DNA of 46,222 bases from positions 1 through 46,222 of the forward strand of contig JADLDL010000210.1 of the NCBI GenBank assembly GCA_020846655.1, read 5' to 3'. The notes under the pieces were generated by a model that had not been told where the DNA came from, did no database searches, and saw nothing but the letters and a program-made list of their open reading frames with translations. Positions 34,644 through 42,728 of this stretch are shown piece by piece. Positions within the stretch are counted from its first letter, which is position 1. Each line of letters begins with the position of its first letter. Source of the stretch: Saprospiraceae bacterium (GTDB lineage: Bacteria; Bacteroidota; Bacteroidia; Chitinophagales; Saprospiraceae). A program made the translations under genes and the position numbers.

Positions 34644-37193
34644 CTACGGTTTTGTCTTGGAAGAAACCAGGTTGGCAAACAGCCGGAAGGCGCCCGGCAC
34701 ACCGGCGGGCAATTGCCGGAAAAAGGACAAGGAACTGTACACCAGTTGGCCTTGTCCGTAGGGCGCTACCAGCAAGGATCCGTCGGCTGCATTTTCACCG
34801 GGGTCATTGCTCGAAAACAGGGGCGTAAAATGCGCATCCCATTCCGTGGGGAAATACAAGCCTCGCTCCTGCACCCAGCCTTTGAAATCATCCGCCGTGA
34901 TCTTGTTCGGCGTATTCAGCAAGGGGTGTTCCGGGTGCAGCAGGCGAATCTCGGCTGCTTCGTCGGTCACACGGGCGCGCCCCAGTTTGAGCGGATACGG
35001 CGCCAGATCGGTTACTACCAGGTCAAAACTGTTGTTGTATTGCGTGACCAGGGTGCCGCCGTTTTTCACGTATTCAAACAACTCGCCCTGGTGGAAGCGC
35101 AAGGCTTCTTTGGTGTTGTAGGCCCGGATACCGAGCACCACAGCGTCGTATTTTTTCAGGTTGGCGGCGCTCAGGTCGCTATCGTCAAGCAGGGTCACCG
35201 TGCAGCCCATTTGCCGCAAGGCATTGGGGCCCTCGTCGCCGGCGCCCATGTAGTAGCCGATGTTTTTAGCGCTCACCTGCAAGTCGAGGCGGGCAGCGTG
35301 TACTTCGGCGGGCAACAGGATGCTTTGCTGCGGGATATGGTCGTATTTGATGGTCACCAGCCGTTTGGTGTAGGTTTTATCGCCCACCTGGGCGGCAGCC
35401 GTCAGCGTGGCTTCGCTGGGCAGGTAATTGCCTTCCACCGTAAACGAAAAGATTTTTTCCTCGCCTTTGTACTTGAATTCGAAGGGCTGTTTGCCGCCGC
35501 TGGACACCCAGCCATTGCCCGGCCCCAGCACCGACACGGCGCCCGACACGTTGGCGCGGCCCGCTTTTACCCGCACCTGCACGGTGTGCGCACGTTCGGT
35601 AAACAGGTAGGAAGGTTCTACAAACTCCACAAACACAGGCGGCAGCACATCGAACGGCCGCCAAATTTCACCAATGGCCGGCTCCTCGGTTTTGTAGGCC
35701 ACATCGGTCACAAACTCCACCGGCGTGCCGTTTACGCTGAGGCTCCAGCGCACCTTGATGTCGCGGGGCGTCTCGGGCACGCCGCGCAGGCGCTGGTCTT
35801 TCACGGTGTACATGCCCAACGTGGAGCGGTCGTTGAGCCAATAGGGCGATGTAAAGGGGGTGTTGGCCGGGATCGTCACGGTTTTGTTGAGCACCCAGTC
35901 AAAATTGCGGGGCAATACCTTGGCCGGCAGCGTATCAAACACGCCCGGCAGCACCGACACCCCGGTGAGGGTGACCTCGCCGGCCGGCGGGGCGTTGCGG
36001 AAAATGCATTCGAGCCGCAGTTTCACGGCATCGCCGGGGGTGGCCGTCGGTTCGGCAGCCGTGGCTTCCAGGTACAAGCCCATGCAGCCGCGGATTACGT
36101 CTTTGATTTCTTCCAGTTTGACGCGGCGCCAGTAGCCGTCGGGCAGTTTTTGGATCCCTTCCATGGCGTTCAGCAAATCGGGCAGGGAGGCACCGGGGTT
36201 GTCGGGGCGGAAATTTTGTTCCACCCGGGCCAGCAGTACACCGATGGTTTCGCCGCCCGGCACACGCGACCAGGTGGTATTGATGCCGGCAAACACGTCG
36301 TTGGTGGTCGGGCGATCGCCCTGGATAAATTCGAAATAATCGGTGCTTTCGCCCCGGGTACTGAGCGAGCCAAAGCCCTGACAGCGGTGCATAGAGCGTG
36401 CTTCGGCGGCTATTTCGTTGTTGCTTTTGCCTTTGAGGGGCAGGTACACGCCCAGGTCGAGCGAGAACAACTGGCTTTTGTCCATTTTTTCAAAGGCCTC
36501 TCGGCCGCCGTAAAACCACCAGGAGGTGTTGAAAAACTGGCGTTTGGGCTGCCAGGGTTTGGTGAAGCTCAATTGCTCGGGGTACACATCCGATTTGCCG
36601 GCCAGCACAAAGGCGTCGACAGAAAGGATGGCCGAAGAGGTATGGTGGCCGTGGGTGTCGTATTTTTTGTCGTGGTAAAACCGGTTGATGATCACGTCCG
36701 GCTGGGTTTCGCGGATCGTCCAGACCACGTCGGAGAGCACTTCGTCGCGGTTCCAGAGTTGGAGGGTTTCTTCGGGGGTTTTGGAAAAGCCGAAGTCGTT
36801 GGCGCGGGAGAAGCGCTGCCGGCCGCCGTCGACGGAGCGGGCCATGAGCAGCTCTTCGGTGCGCAGCACGCCCAGGAGTTCGCGGAGTTCGGGACCGACG
36901 AGGTTTTGGCCACCGTCGCCCCGGGTGAGCGAGAGGTAGTTGACGGTGTAGAGTTTTTCGTTGGCGCAGTAGGAAATCAGGCGCTGGTTTTCGTCGTCGG
37001 GGTGGGCGGCCACGTAGAGCACGGAGCCGAGCACGTTCAGTTTTTTGATGGCCTGCTGCAGGTCGGAAGCCGAGGGCTTGACCGGCTTTTGTGCCCATTG
37101 GGCCAGGGGCAGGCAGCAGAGTGCCAGGAGCAGGAAGCCGGTTGAGATGGGCCGGAGGGCCGGGAGGAAAAGTGTTGGGAAGATGTGTTTCAT
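34644..37193 (-). CDS. Exported PIG-L (LmbE) family deacetylase-like protein
   Basis: Secreted or periplasmic protein of 849 residues. A signal peptide (about 1-34) precedes a PIG-L/LmbE zinc deacetylase domain (about 50-260) with the metal motif AHPDDE (63-68) and a later HGHHTSS. PIG-L enzymes remove acetyl groups from N-acetylglucosaminyl or related amides. The middle part (about 300-560) looks like beta-sandwich modules; about 575-780 recalls a class-I glutamine amidotransferase-like/ThuA fold (LDDSDLSAANLKKYDAVVLGIRAYNT, YVKNGGTLVTQYN). The large multi-domain form is typical of Bacteroidota. The ATG at 37193 is chosen for the signal peptide. Substrate is unknown; a cell-surface glycan is plausible. 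Confidence 0.88.
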   Translation of the reverse strand: MKHIFPTLFLPALRPISTGFLLLALCCLPLAQWAQKPVKPSASDLQQAIKKLNVLGSVLYVAAHPDDENQRLISYCANEKLYTVNYLSLTRGDGGQNLVGPELRELLGVLRTEELLMARSVDGGRQRFSRANDFGFSKTPEETLQLWNRDEVLSDVVWTIRETQPDVIINRFYHDKKYDTHGHHTSSAILSVDAFVLAGKSDVYPEQLSFTKPWQPKRQFFNTSWWFYGGREAFEKMDKSQLFSLDLGVYLPLKGKSNNEIAAEARSMHRCQGFGSLSTRGESTDYFEFIQGDRPTTNDVFAGINTTWSRVPGGETIGVLLARVEQNFRPDNPGASLPDLLNAMEGIQKLPDGYWRRVKLEEIKDVIRGCMGLYLEATAAEPTATPGDAVKLRLECIFRNAPPAGEVTLTGVSVLPGVFDTLPAKVLPRNFDWVLNKTVTIPANTPFTSPYWLNDRSTLGMYTVKDQRLRGVPETPRDIKVRWSLSVNGTPVEFVTDVAYKTEEPAIGEIWRPFDVLPPVFVEFVEPSYLFTERAHTVQVRVKAGRANVSGAVSVLGPGNGWVSSGGKQPFEFKYKGEEKIFSFTVEGNYLPSEATLTAAAQVGDKTYTKRLVTIKYDHIPQQSILLPAEVHAARLDLQVSAKNIGYYMGAGDEGPNALRQMGCTVTLLDDSDLSAANLKKYDAVVLGIRAYNTKEALRFHQGELFEYVKNGGTLVTQYNNSFDLVVTDLAPYPLKLGRARVTDEAAEIRLLHPEHPLLNTPNKITADDFKGWVQERGLYFPTEWDAHFTPLFSSNDPGENAADGSLLVAPYGQGQLVYSSLSFFRQLPAGVPGAFRLFANLVSSKTKP

Positions 37194-37275
37194 GCGTAGC
37201 CGGGTAGTTGAAGTGGTAAAAGTACGGAGAAAAAACACTCAGGTAGAACCGAAGGTTTTGACGCAGCACCTTCCT

Positions 37276-37283
37276 TACCTTTG
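37276..37283 (+). promoter_or_regulatory. Putative -7 box very close to the acyltransferase start
   Basis: TACCTTTG matches TAnnTTTG but ends only 5 nt before the ATG. If used, the transcript would start at or just before the start codon. A TTTG at 37257-37260 lies 15 nt upstream, shorter than the usual 19. Confidence 0.35.
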
Positions 37284-37288
37284 CCCCC

Positions 37289-38161
37289 ATGAACCGAATC
37301 AGTTACCTTTTTACCCGACTCGTTGTCGAATTGTTTCGTTTGATGCCCTTCTGGCTCTTGTATCGTTTATCCAACGGTTTGGCGTTTCTGCTCTACCGCG
37401 TCGTGGGCTACCGGCGCCAGGTGGTATGGGACAACCTGCGGCGTTCGTTTCCCGAAAAAACAGACGCTGAACTCGCGCCCATCGCCCGCGAATTTTACCG
37501 CAACCTCACGGACGTGATGCTCGAGACGATGAAATCCTACACCTTGTCGATCCCCGAAATCAAGCGCCGCTGCCCGGTGCTCAACGTCGAACTGGTCAAC
37601 CAATACCTCGACCGCGGCCAATCCATCATCCTCAGCGGCAGCCACTACGGCAACTGGGAATACACCGGCATCACCATGCCGCCCCAGTTTCACGGCACCG
37701 CCGTCACGGCCTTCAAGGCGATCAGCAACCCACTCATGGACGCCTACGTGAACCACACCCGCGAACGCACCGGCATGGTGATGGTGAGCATGGACCAGAT
37801 GTTTACGGCCATGCGCCAACGCGAGCGCGAAGGCCAGCGCTCGGTCTATATCCTGCTCGCCGACCAGTCGCCCTCCAGCCGCAAAAGCGCGCATTGGGTG
37901 GAATTTTTGGGACAAGACACCGCTTCGCTGCCGGGCATGGACGTGTTGGCGCGAAAATTCAATTTCCCGGTCCTGTACTACGAAGTGCGGCGCCTGCGGC
38001 GCGGGTTTTACGAAGTGGAATTTTCAGAAATCTGCACCAATCCCGCCGAAGCCGGCGAAACCAACATCACCCGGGCCTATGCCCGGCACCTCGAAAACAT
38101 CATCCGCCGGCAGCCCGAGCCCTGGCTCTGGAGCCACAAACGCTGGAAAATGACGCGCTGA
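37289..38161 (+). CDS. LpxL/HtrB-family lysophospholipid acyltransferase
   Basis: Inner-membrane acyltransferase of 290 residues, the family that adds secondary acyl chains to lipid A or acyl groups to other lipids. One hydrophobic segment near residues 15-38 anchors it. The catalytic HxxxxE motif is HYGNWE near residues 119-124, with the conserved LLADQSPS near 190-197. It ends in PEPWLWSHKRWK, a typical C-terminus of this family. The gene is divergent from the PIG-L gene and 69 bp ahead of the S9 peptidase gene. The lipid acceptor is not certain. Confidence 0.93.
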   Translation: MNRISYLFTRLVVELFRLMPFWLLYRLSNGLAFLLYRVVGYRRQVVWDNLRRSFPEKTDAELAPIAREFYRNLTDVMLETMKSYTLSIPEIKRRCPVLNVELVNQYLDRGQSIILSGSHYGNWEYTGITMPPQFHGTAVTAFKAISNPLMDAYVNHTRERTGMVMVSMDQMFTAMRQREREGQRSVYILLADQSPSSRKSAHWVEFLGQDTASLPGMDVLARKFNFPVLYYEVRRLRRGFYEVEFSEICTNPAEAGETNITRAYARHLENIIRRQPEPWLWSHKRWKMTR

Positions 38162-38193
38162 GCCGGCAAGCCGATGGTTTTGGAACAAAGGGT

Positions 38194-38210
38194 TACATTT
38201 GTTTCCTTTG
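38194..38210 (+). promoter_or_regulatory. Putative promoter boxes of the S9 peptidase gene
   Basis: TACATTTG at 38194-38201 matches TAnnTTTG. Alternatively TTTG at 38179-38182, 20 nt, then TTCCTTTG at 38203-38210 gives better spacing but one mismatch. Either is 20-30 nt before the ATG. Confidence 0.35.
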
Positions 38211-38230
38211 CTTCAAATATTCGGTTCCGC

Positions 38231-41116
38231 ATGAAATTCACCACCACTACCCTGCTGCTCCTGTTGCCCGCCCTGCTGCTGGCCCAAAAAAAGCCGCTTG
38301 AAATCGCCGACGTGGCCCGTTGGCAAAAAATCGGGCAGCCGCTCATCACCCCCAACGGCCAGTGGGTCGCCTACCTGCTCACGCCCACTACCGAAGGCGA
38401 CAACCGCCTGTGCCTCTGGAATATCCGCAGCCACCAGACCACCACCTTTGCCCGCGGCGCCGAGCCCCGCTTTTCGGCCGACGGCAATTACCTGGTTTTT
38501 AAAATAAAACCCCCGCTCGACACCCTCAAGGCGCAACGCCGCCGCAAGGTGAAAGAACCCGATTTGCCCAAAGATTCCTTGGGCGTGTACGCGCTCGCTA
38601 CCGCCAAATTGCAAACCTTTCCGCAGGTAAAATCCTATGCCCTGCCGGAAAAATGGTCGGGCTGGCTGGCCTACCAACTCGAACCGGAAAAACCCGCTGC
38701 CGCGAAAAAAGACACCAGCGCCGTCAAAAAAACGGAGCCGGAACCCGCCAAACCCAAAGGCAAAAAGCCGAAAAAAGAGGACGCCAAAGACAACGGCTCG
38801 CGCCTCGTACTGCGCCAACTGGCCTCGGGCCGCGAAGACACCGTGGCCTTTGTGCGCGAATACCGCTTCGCCAAACGCGGTCCCGCCCTCTTGTTGCAGT
38901 CCAGCGGCCGCGACTCGGGTTTTATGGCCGGCGTATACCGCTACAATTGCGACAACAACCAACTCACGCCGCTGCTGCGGGCGCCCAAGGCCAAATTTGC
39001 TCAACTGGCCCTCGACGACTGGGGCAGGCAGGCGGCCTTTCTGGCCGACACCGACACCTCCAAGGCCCGCATCCGCCCCTGGAAACTTTGTTATTGGACT
39101 GAAAAACAAGACTCCGCCCGCATCCTGGCCGATACCAACAGCGCATTCCTGGCCCGCGCCGAAGTCCGCTGGGGTATCAGCGAGCACGTCCGGCCCGCGT
39201 TCAGCGAAGACGGCCGGAAATTGTATTTCAACATGACACCGCCGCCGGTGCTCAACGACACGACCCTGCTGCCCGAAGAAATCGTGAACGTGGAAGTGTG
39301 GGCCTGGAACAGCAGCCGACTTTACACCGAGCAGGAAAACCGCCTGGAAGCCGATAAAAAACGCAGTTACCCGGTGTTGTACCACATCCGCGACGAGCGC
39401 TTCGTGCCGCTGGGCTCGCCCGAACTGCCCGACTGGCGTTTCCAGGAACAACGCGACGCCGAGCTGGCACTGGCGTTCACCGAAGAACCCTACGCGCAAT
39501 ACGTGCAATGGGAAGGCGCGGCACACAAGGACGTGTACGCCGTGGATTTGAAAAAAGGCGAAAAAACACAAATCCTGAAAGACCTGCGCTGCAAGCCTCG
39601 GCTCTCGCCCGATGCCCGCTACATCCTCTGGTGGAACGAACCGGACACGGCCTGGTTTGCCTGGAATGCCCGCAGCGGTGTTGCTGCCCGGCTGACCGAC
39701 AACACCCAAACCCGCTTTTTTGACGAAGAAAACGACACCCCCGACTTTCCAGACGAATACGGTGTAGCCGCCTGGCTCCAGGAAGATGCTGCCTTGCTGC
39801 TCTACGATCAGTTTGACCTTTGGAAAATAGACCCCAACGGCAAGCAAGCGCCGCAGCGCCTCACCCGGGGCCGCGAATCCCAAACCCGCTACCGCTACAT
39901 CCGGCTCGACCCCGAAGAGCGCTCCATTGCGCCCGGCGCCCGACTGTTGTTGCATTCCTTCGAAAAAGTAAGCCGCGCGGAAGGGTACGCCTGGCTCGAC
40001 CTGAACACCAACACCCTCAGCGCCTGGAACCCTGGGCCGGCTGTTTCCAAAGAAACCAACTTGTTTTCGTACACCAGAACCCCGGTCAAAGCCGAAAAAG
40101 CGGGCACTTTTGTATTCAGTCGCCAAAACTACCAAACGTTCCCCGACCTCTGGTGTACCCAGTTGCCGGATGCCAAGTTCAACCTGAGCGACGCGGCCAT
40201 GCGCGTGTCCAACGCCAACCCGCAACAAGCGGAATACCACTGGGGCAGCATCGAACTGCTGCGCTGGACCTCCCTTTCGGGCGAAACCCTGGAAGGTTTG
40301 CTGATCAAACCCGACGATTTCGACCCCGGCAAGCAGTACCCTATGCTGGTCAATTTTTATGAAAAACTGTCCGACGGCTTGCTCCAGCACCGGGCGCCCG
40401 ACATCCACCGCTCTACCATCAACTTCACCATGTACGCCAGCCGGGGCTACCTCATTTTTGCGCCCGACATCCCCTACCGCACCGGCCATCCGGCCGAAAG
40501 CGCCTACGATGCGGTGATGAGTGGCGTGACGGCCCTGATCCAGAAAGGATTTGTAGACCAAAAGCACATCGGCCTTCAGGGGCACAGTTGGGGCGGCTAT
40601 CAGGCTGCCTACCTCATCACCCGGACCAATATGTTTGCCTGCGCCGAAGCCGGTGCGGCAGTGGCCAATATGACTTCGGCCTATGGCGGCATTCGATGGG
40701 AATCGGGACTGAGCCGGCAGTTTCAGTACGAGCACCAGCAAAGCCGCATCGGGGGCACACTTTGGGAGTCGCCGATGCACTACCTCGAAAATTCGCCTTT
40801 GTTTGCCCTGCCCAAGGTGAACACGCCCGTGTTGCTGATGCACAACGATAACGACGGCGCCGTACCCTGGCAACAGGGCCTGGAGTTGTTTACCGGCCTG
40901 CGCCGCCTGGGCAAGCCCGCCTGGATGCTGAACTACAACGACGAGCCGCACTGGCCGGTTAAATTGCAAAACCGGATCGATTTCCAAACCCGTATGCAAC
41001 AGTTTTTTGACCATTACCTCCGGCAGGCGCCGTTGCCCCGCTGGATGGAACGCGGTGTGCCCCCAATCGAAAAAGGGATTCGGCAGGGCCTGGAACCCTT
41101 CGACCGGAAACAATAG
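38231..41116 (+). CDS. S9 family (prolyl oligopeptidase-type) exported peptidase
   Basis: Exported serine peptidase of 961 residues. A signal peptide (1 to about 19, ending LLLAQ) precedes a long beta-propeller half. An unusual Lys/Pro/Glu-rich insertion (about 155-195; KPAAAKKDTSAVKK, KPKGKKPKK) interrupts the early propeller. The alpha/beta-hydrolase domain lies at about 680-961, with the nucleophile in GHSWGGY (Ser786), the acidic residue in NDNDGAVPW and the histidine in EPHWPV. Family members cut short peptides after proline, alanine or other residues; specificity is not readable here. ATG at 38231 is used since it starts the signal peptide. A 966-codon antisense frame over the same DNA is a shadow. 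Confidence 0.92.
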   Translation: MKFTTTTLLLLLPALLLAQKKPLEIADVARWQKIGQPLITPNGQWVAYLLTPTTEGDNRLCLWNIRSHQTTTFARGAEPRFSADGNYLVFKIKPPLDTLKAQRRRKVKEPDLPKDSLGVYALATAKLQTFPQVKSYALPEKWSGWLAYQLEPEKPAAAKKDTSAVKKTEPEPAKPKGKKPKKEDAKDNGSRLVLRQLASGREDTVAFVREYRFAKRGPALLLQSSGRDSGFMAGVYRYNCDNNQLTPLLRAPKAKFAQLALDDWGRQAAFLADTDTSKARIRPWKLCYWTEKQDSARILADTNSAFLARAEVRWGISEHVRPAFSEDGRKLYFNMTPPPVLNDTTLLPEEIVNVEVWAWNSSRLYTEQENRLEADKKRSYPVLYHIRDERFVPLGSPELPDWRFQEQRDAELALAFTEEPYAQYVQWEGAAHKDVYAVDLKKGEKTQILKDLRCKPRLSPDARYILWWNEPDTAWFAWNARSGVAARLTDNTQTRFFDEENDTPDFPDEYGVAAWLQEDAALLLYDQFDLWKIDPNGKQAPQRLTRGRESQTRYRYIRLDPEERSIAPGARLLLHSFEKVSRAEGYAWLDLNTNTLSAWNPGPAVSKETNLFSYTRTPVKAEKAGTFVFSRQNYQTFPDLWCTQLPDAKFNLSDAAMRVSNANPQQAEYHWGSIELLRWTSLSGETLEGLLIKPDDFDPGKQYPMLVNFYEKLSDGLLQHRAPDIHRSTINFTMYASRGYLIFAPDIPYRTGHPAESAYDAVMSGVTALIQKGFVDQKHIGLQGHSWGGYQAAYLITRTNMFACAEAGAAVANMTSAYGGIRWESGLSRQFQYEHQQSRIGGTLWESPMHYLENSPLFALPKVNTPVLLMHNDNDGAVPWQQGLELFTGLRRLGKPAWMLNYNDEPHWPVKLQNRIDFQTRMQQFFDHYLRQAPLPRWMERGVPPIEKGIRQGLEPFDRKQ

Positions 41117-41154
41117 CCCCGTTTCAAGGTATTAAAAAACAGATTTTCAAGAAA

Positions 41155-41190
41155 AAACAGGTTTTCGGAAGAAATTCCGGGGACCTGTTT
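41155..41190 (+). terminator. Hairpin after the S9 peptidase gene
   Basis: A 16-bp stem with a GAAA loop: 41155-41170 pairs with 41175-41190, including three G-U pairs. T-rich sequence is poor after it, so termination may be weak. Its last bases overlap the -33 TTTG of the creD promoter. Confidence 0.6.
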
Positions 41191-41218
41191 GCGTTTTAGG
41201 CAACAACAAATAACTTTG
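41188..41218 (+). promoter_or_regulatory. Promoter of creD
   Basis: TTTG at 41188-41191, exactly 19 nt, TAACTTTG at 41211-41218, matching the Bacteroidota consensus. Start of transcription would be near 41225, about 44 nt before the creD ATG. Confidence 0.75.
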
Positions 41219-41268
41219 CAATTCAAAGCACTTTATTCACCCGCATTTACAACCCAATTTCTCCACGT

Positions 41269-42606
41269 ATGGAACACAGCGAATCTGCCGGCCCCGAATC
41301 CGGTTTTTGGCAACGCCAGGGCACCACACTCAAGGGCGTCATTATTTTCTTCCTGGTCCTGGTCCTGCTCATCCCCACCTTTATGGTAGAAGGCCTCATT
41401 CACGAGCGGGAAAGCCGCCAGAACGAGGCAGTGTTGGAGGTTAGCAACAAATGGGGCAACCAGCAAACCCTTTCGGGCCCGGTGCTGGTGTTGCCCTATG
41501 AGCAAGTATTCCGCGACCAGAAAGGCCAGGAAACCTCCCGCCAAACTGGGTATTTGTATTTTTTGCCCGACGAATTGAAGGTAAACGGCTCGGTCAATCC
41601 CGAAAAACGGTATCGCGGCATTTTTGAAGTCGTCTTGTACAGCACCCAGTTGGCCCTGGAAGGCACATTCGGGCCCCTGGTGCTGGACAAACACTTGCCT
41701 GCCGATGCCGTGCCGCAATGGGACAAAGCAGTGCTGGTGCTCGGCATCCCCGACCTGCGCGGACTGAAAGAGCAAGTCACCCTGGAATGGGGCGACCAGA
41801 AAAAAGTAGCCGACCCGGGCATCCCGGTGCCCGGCCTCAGCGAAAGCGGCATCCACGTGCCGCTGAACCTGAGCGCGGTGCAAGGTTTGGGGGAAGCGGG
41901 CCAGACATTTCGGCTGAATGCTGCGCTGAAAGGCTCGGGCTCTTTGTTTTTTACGCCCCTGGGCAAGGTGAGCACGGTCCACATCAGTTCCTCCTGGCCC
42001 GATCCCAGTTTTACTGGCGCATTTTTGCCCGACGATAAAACGATTTCCCCCAGCGGTTTTGAAGCCAACTGGAAAATCCTGAACCTCAACCGGAATTACC
42101 CGCAGCAATGGAACAGCGAAAAGGGCTATAGTTTCACGGAAAGCGCATTCGGGGTAGAGTTTTTGCTGCCGGTAGACAACTACCAAAAATCGACGCGTTC
42201 GGTGAAATACGCCATCCTGTTTATCGGCCTCACTTTTTTGTGCGTATTTTTTGTGGAAATGCGGCAATCGCGCCGGGTGCACCCGTTCCAGTACGCCCTG
42301 ATTGGCCTGGCCATGGTCATTTTTTACACCTTGCTGGTGTCGTTTTCGGAGCATATCCGCTTCAATCCGGCCTACCTGCTCGCCGCCTCCATGACCGTCG
42401 GGCTGACGGGGCTTTACGCGCGCTCCCTGTTCCAGTCGACCCCGATGGGCTTGCTGATCGGGGGCACACTGACCACGCTGTACGGCTTTTTGTTCGTCAC
42501 CCTACAGTTGCAGGACTACGCCTTGCTGATTGGCAGCCTCGGCTTGTTCGCTATTTTGGCGACCGTGATGTACTTCTCCCGCCGGATCAGTTGGTACAGC
42601 GCATAA
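41269..42606 (+). CDS. creD: CreD-family inner-membrane protein
   Basis: Inner-membrane protein of 445 residues of the CreD family (PF06123). One helix near the N-terminus (about 22-40; GVIIFFLVLVLLIPTFMVEGLI) precedes a large periplasmic domain (about 45-305), then a cluster of five or six helices (about 308-440; YAILFIGLTFLCVFFVEM, NPAYLLAASMTVGLTGLYARSLF). In E. coli and Aeromonas, creD is controlled by the CreBC two-component system and linked to envelope stress and beta-lactam response. No CreBC-like genes are nearby; the gene sits between two S9 peptidases with its own promoter. The molecular activity of CreD is not established. Confidence 0.93.
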   Translation: MEHSESAGPESGFWQRQGTTLKGVIIFFLVLVLLIPTFMVEGLIHERESRQNEAVLEVSNKWGNQQTLSGPVLVLPYEQVFRDQKGQETSRQTGYLYFLPDELKVNGSVNPEKRYRGIFEVVLYSTQLALEGTFGPLVLDKHLPADAVPQWDKAVLVLGIPDLRGLKEQVTLEWGDQKKVADPGIPVPGLSESGIHVPLNLSAVQGLGEAGQTFRLNAALKGSGSLFFTPLGKVSTVHISSSWPDPSFTGAFLPDDKTISPSGFEANWKILNLNRNYPQQWNSEKGYSFTESAFGVEFLLPVDNYQKSTRSVKYAILFIGLTFLCVFFVEMRQSRRVHPFQYALIGLAMVIFYTLLVSFSEHIRFNPAYLLAASMTVGLTGLYARSLFQSTPMGLLIGGTLTTLYGFLFVTLQLQDYALLIGSLGLFAILATVMYFSRRISWYSA

Positions 42607-42647
42607 GCCGGCGCAGAGCGGTTGCCCGCACGCCGGCTGGCTTTTTT
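42606..42647 (+). terminator. Terminator after creD
   Basis: AGCCGGCG and CGCCGGCT (42606-42613 with 42631-42638) form an 8-bp GC stem, followed by T6 at 42642-42647. It starts at the last base of the creD stop codon. Confidence 0.7.
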
Positions 42648-42664
42648 AGTCGTAAAAATGCCGG

Positions 42665-42700
42665 ATAAGGCGCAGTTCCCAGGGGCTGCGCCTTATTTTT
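42665..42700 (+). terminator. Second strong hairpin, just before the DPP IV gene
   Basis: ATAAGGCGCAG and CTGCGCCTTAT (42665-42675 with 42686-42696) make a perfect 11-bp stem followed directly by T residues. It ends 28 bp before the DPP IV ATG, so it is either a backup creD terminator or a leader hairpin of the next gene. Confidence 0.8.
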
Positions 42701-42728
42701 ACCCATCTGAACCATTTCAACTCCTGCG

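Noticed and set aside
34623-37145. 840-codon plus-strand frame over the PIG-L gene
   Set aside because: Shadow of the minus-strand deacetylase, which carries AHPDDE and a signal peptide; the plus-strand product is composition-biased with no motif.
38213-41113. 966-codon open frame antisense to the S9 peptidase
   Set aside because: The plus-strand product has a signal peptide, catalytic triad and family motifs; the antisense product is low-complexity, Gly/Val/Phe/Arg-rich and has no recognisable domain. It follows from high GC at third codon positions.
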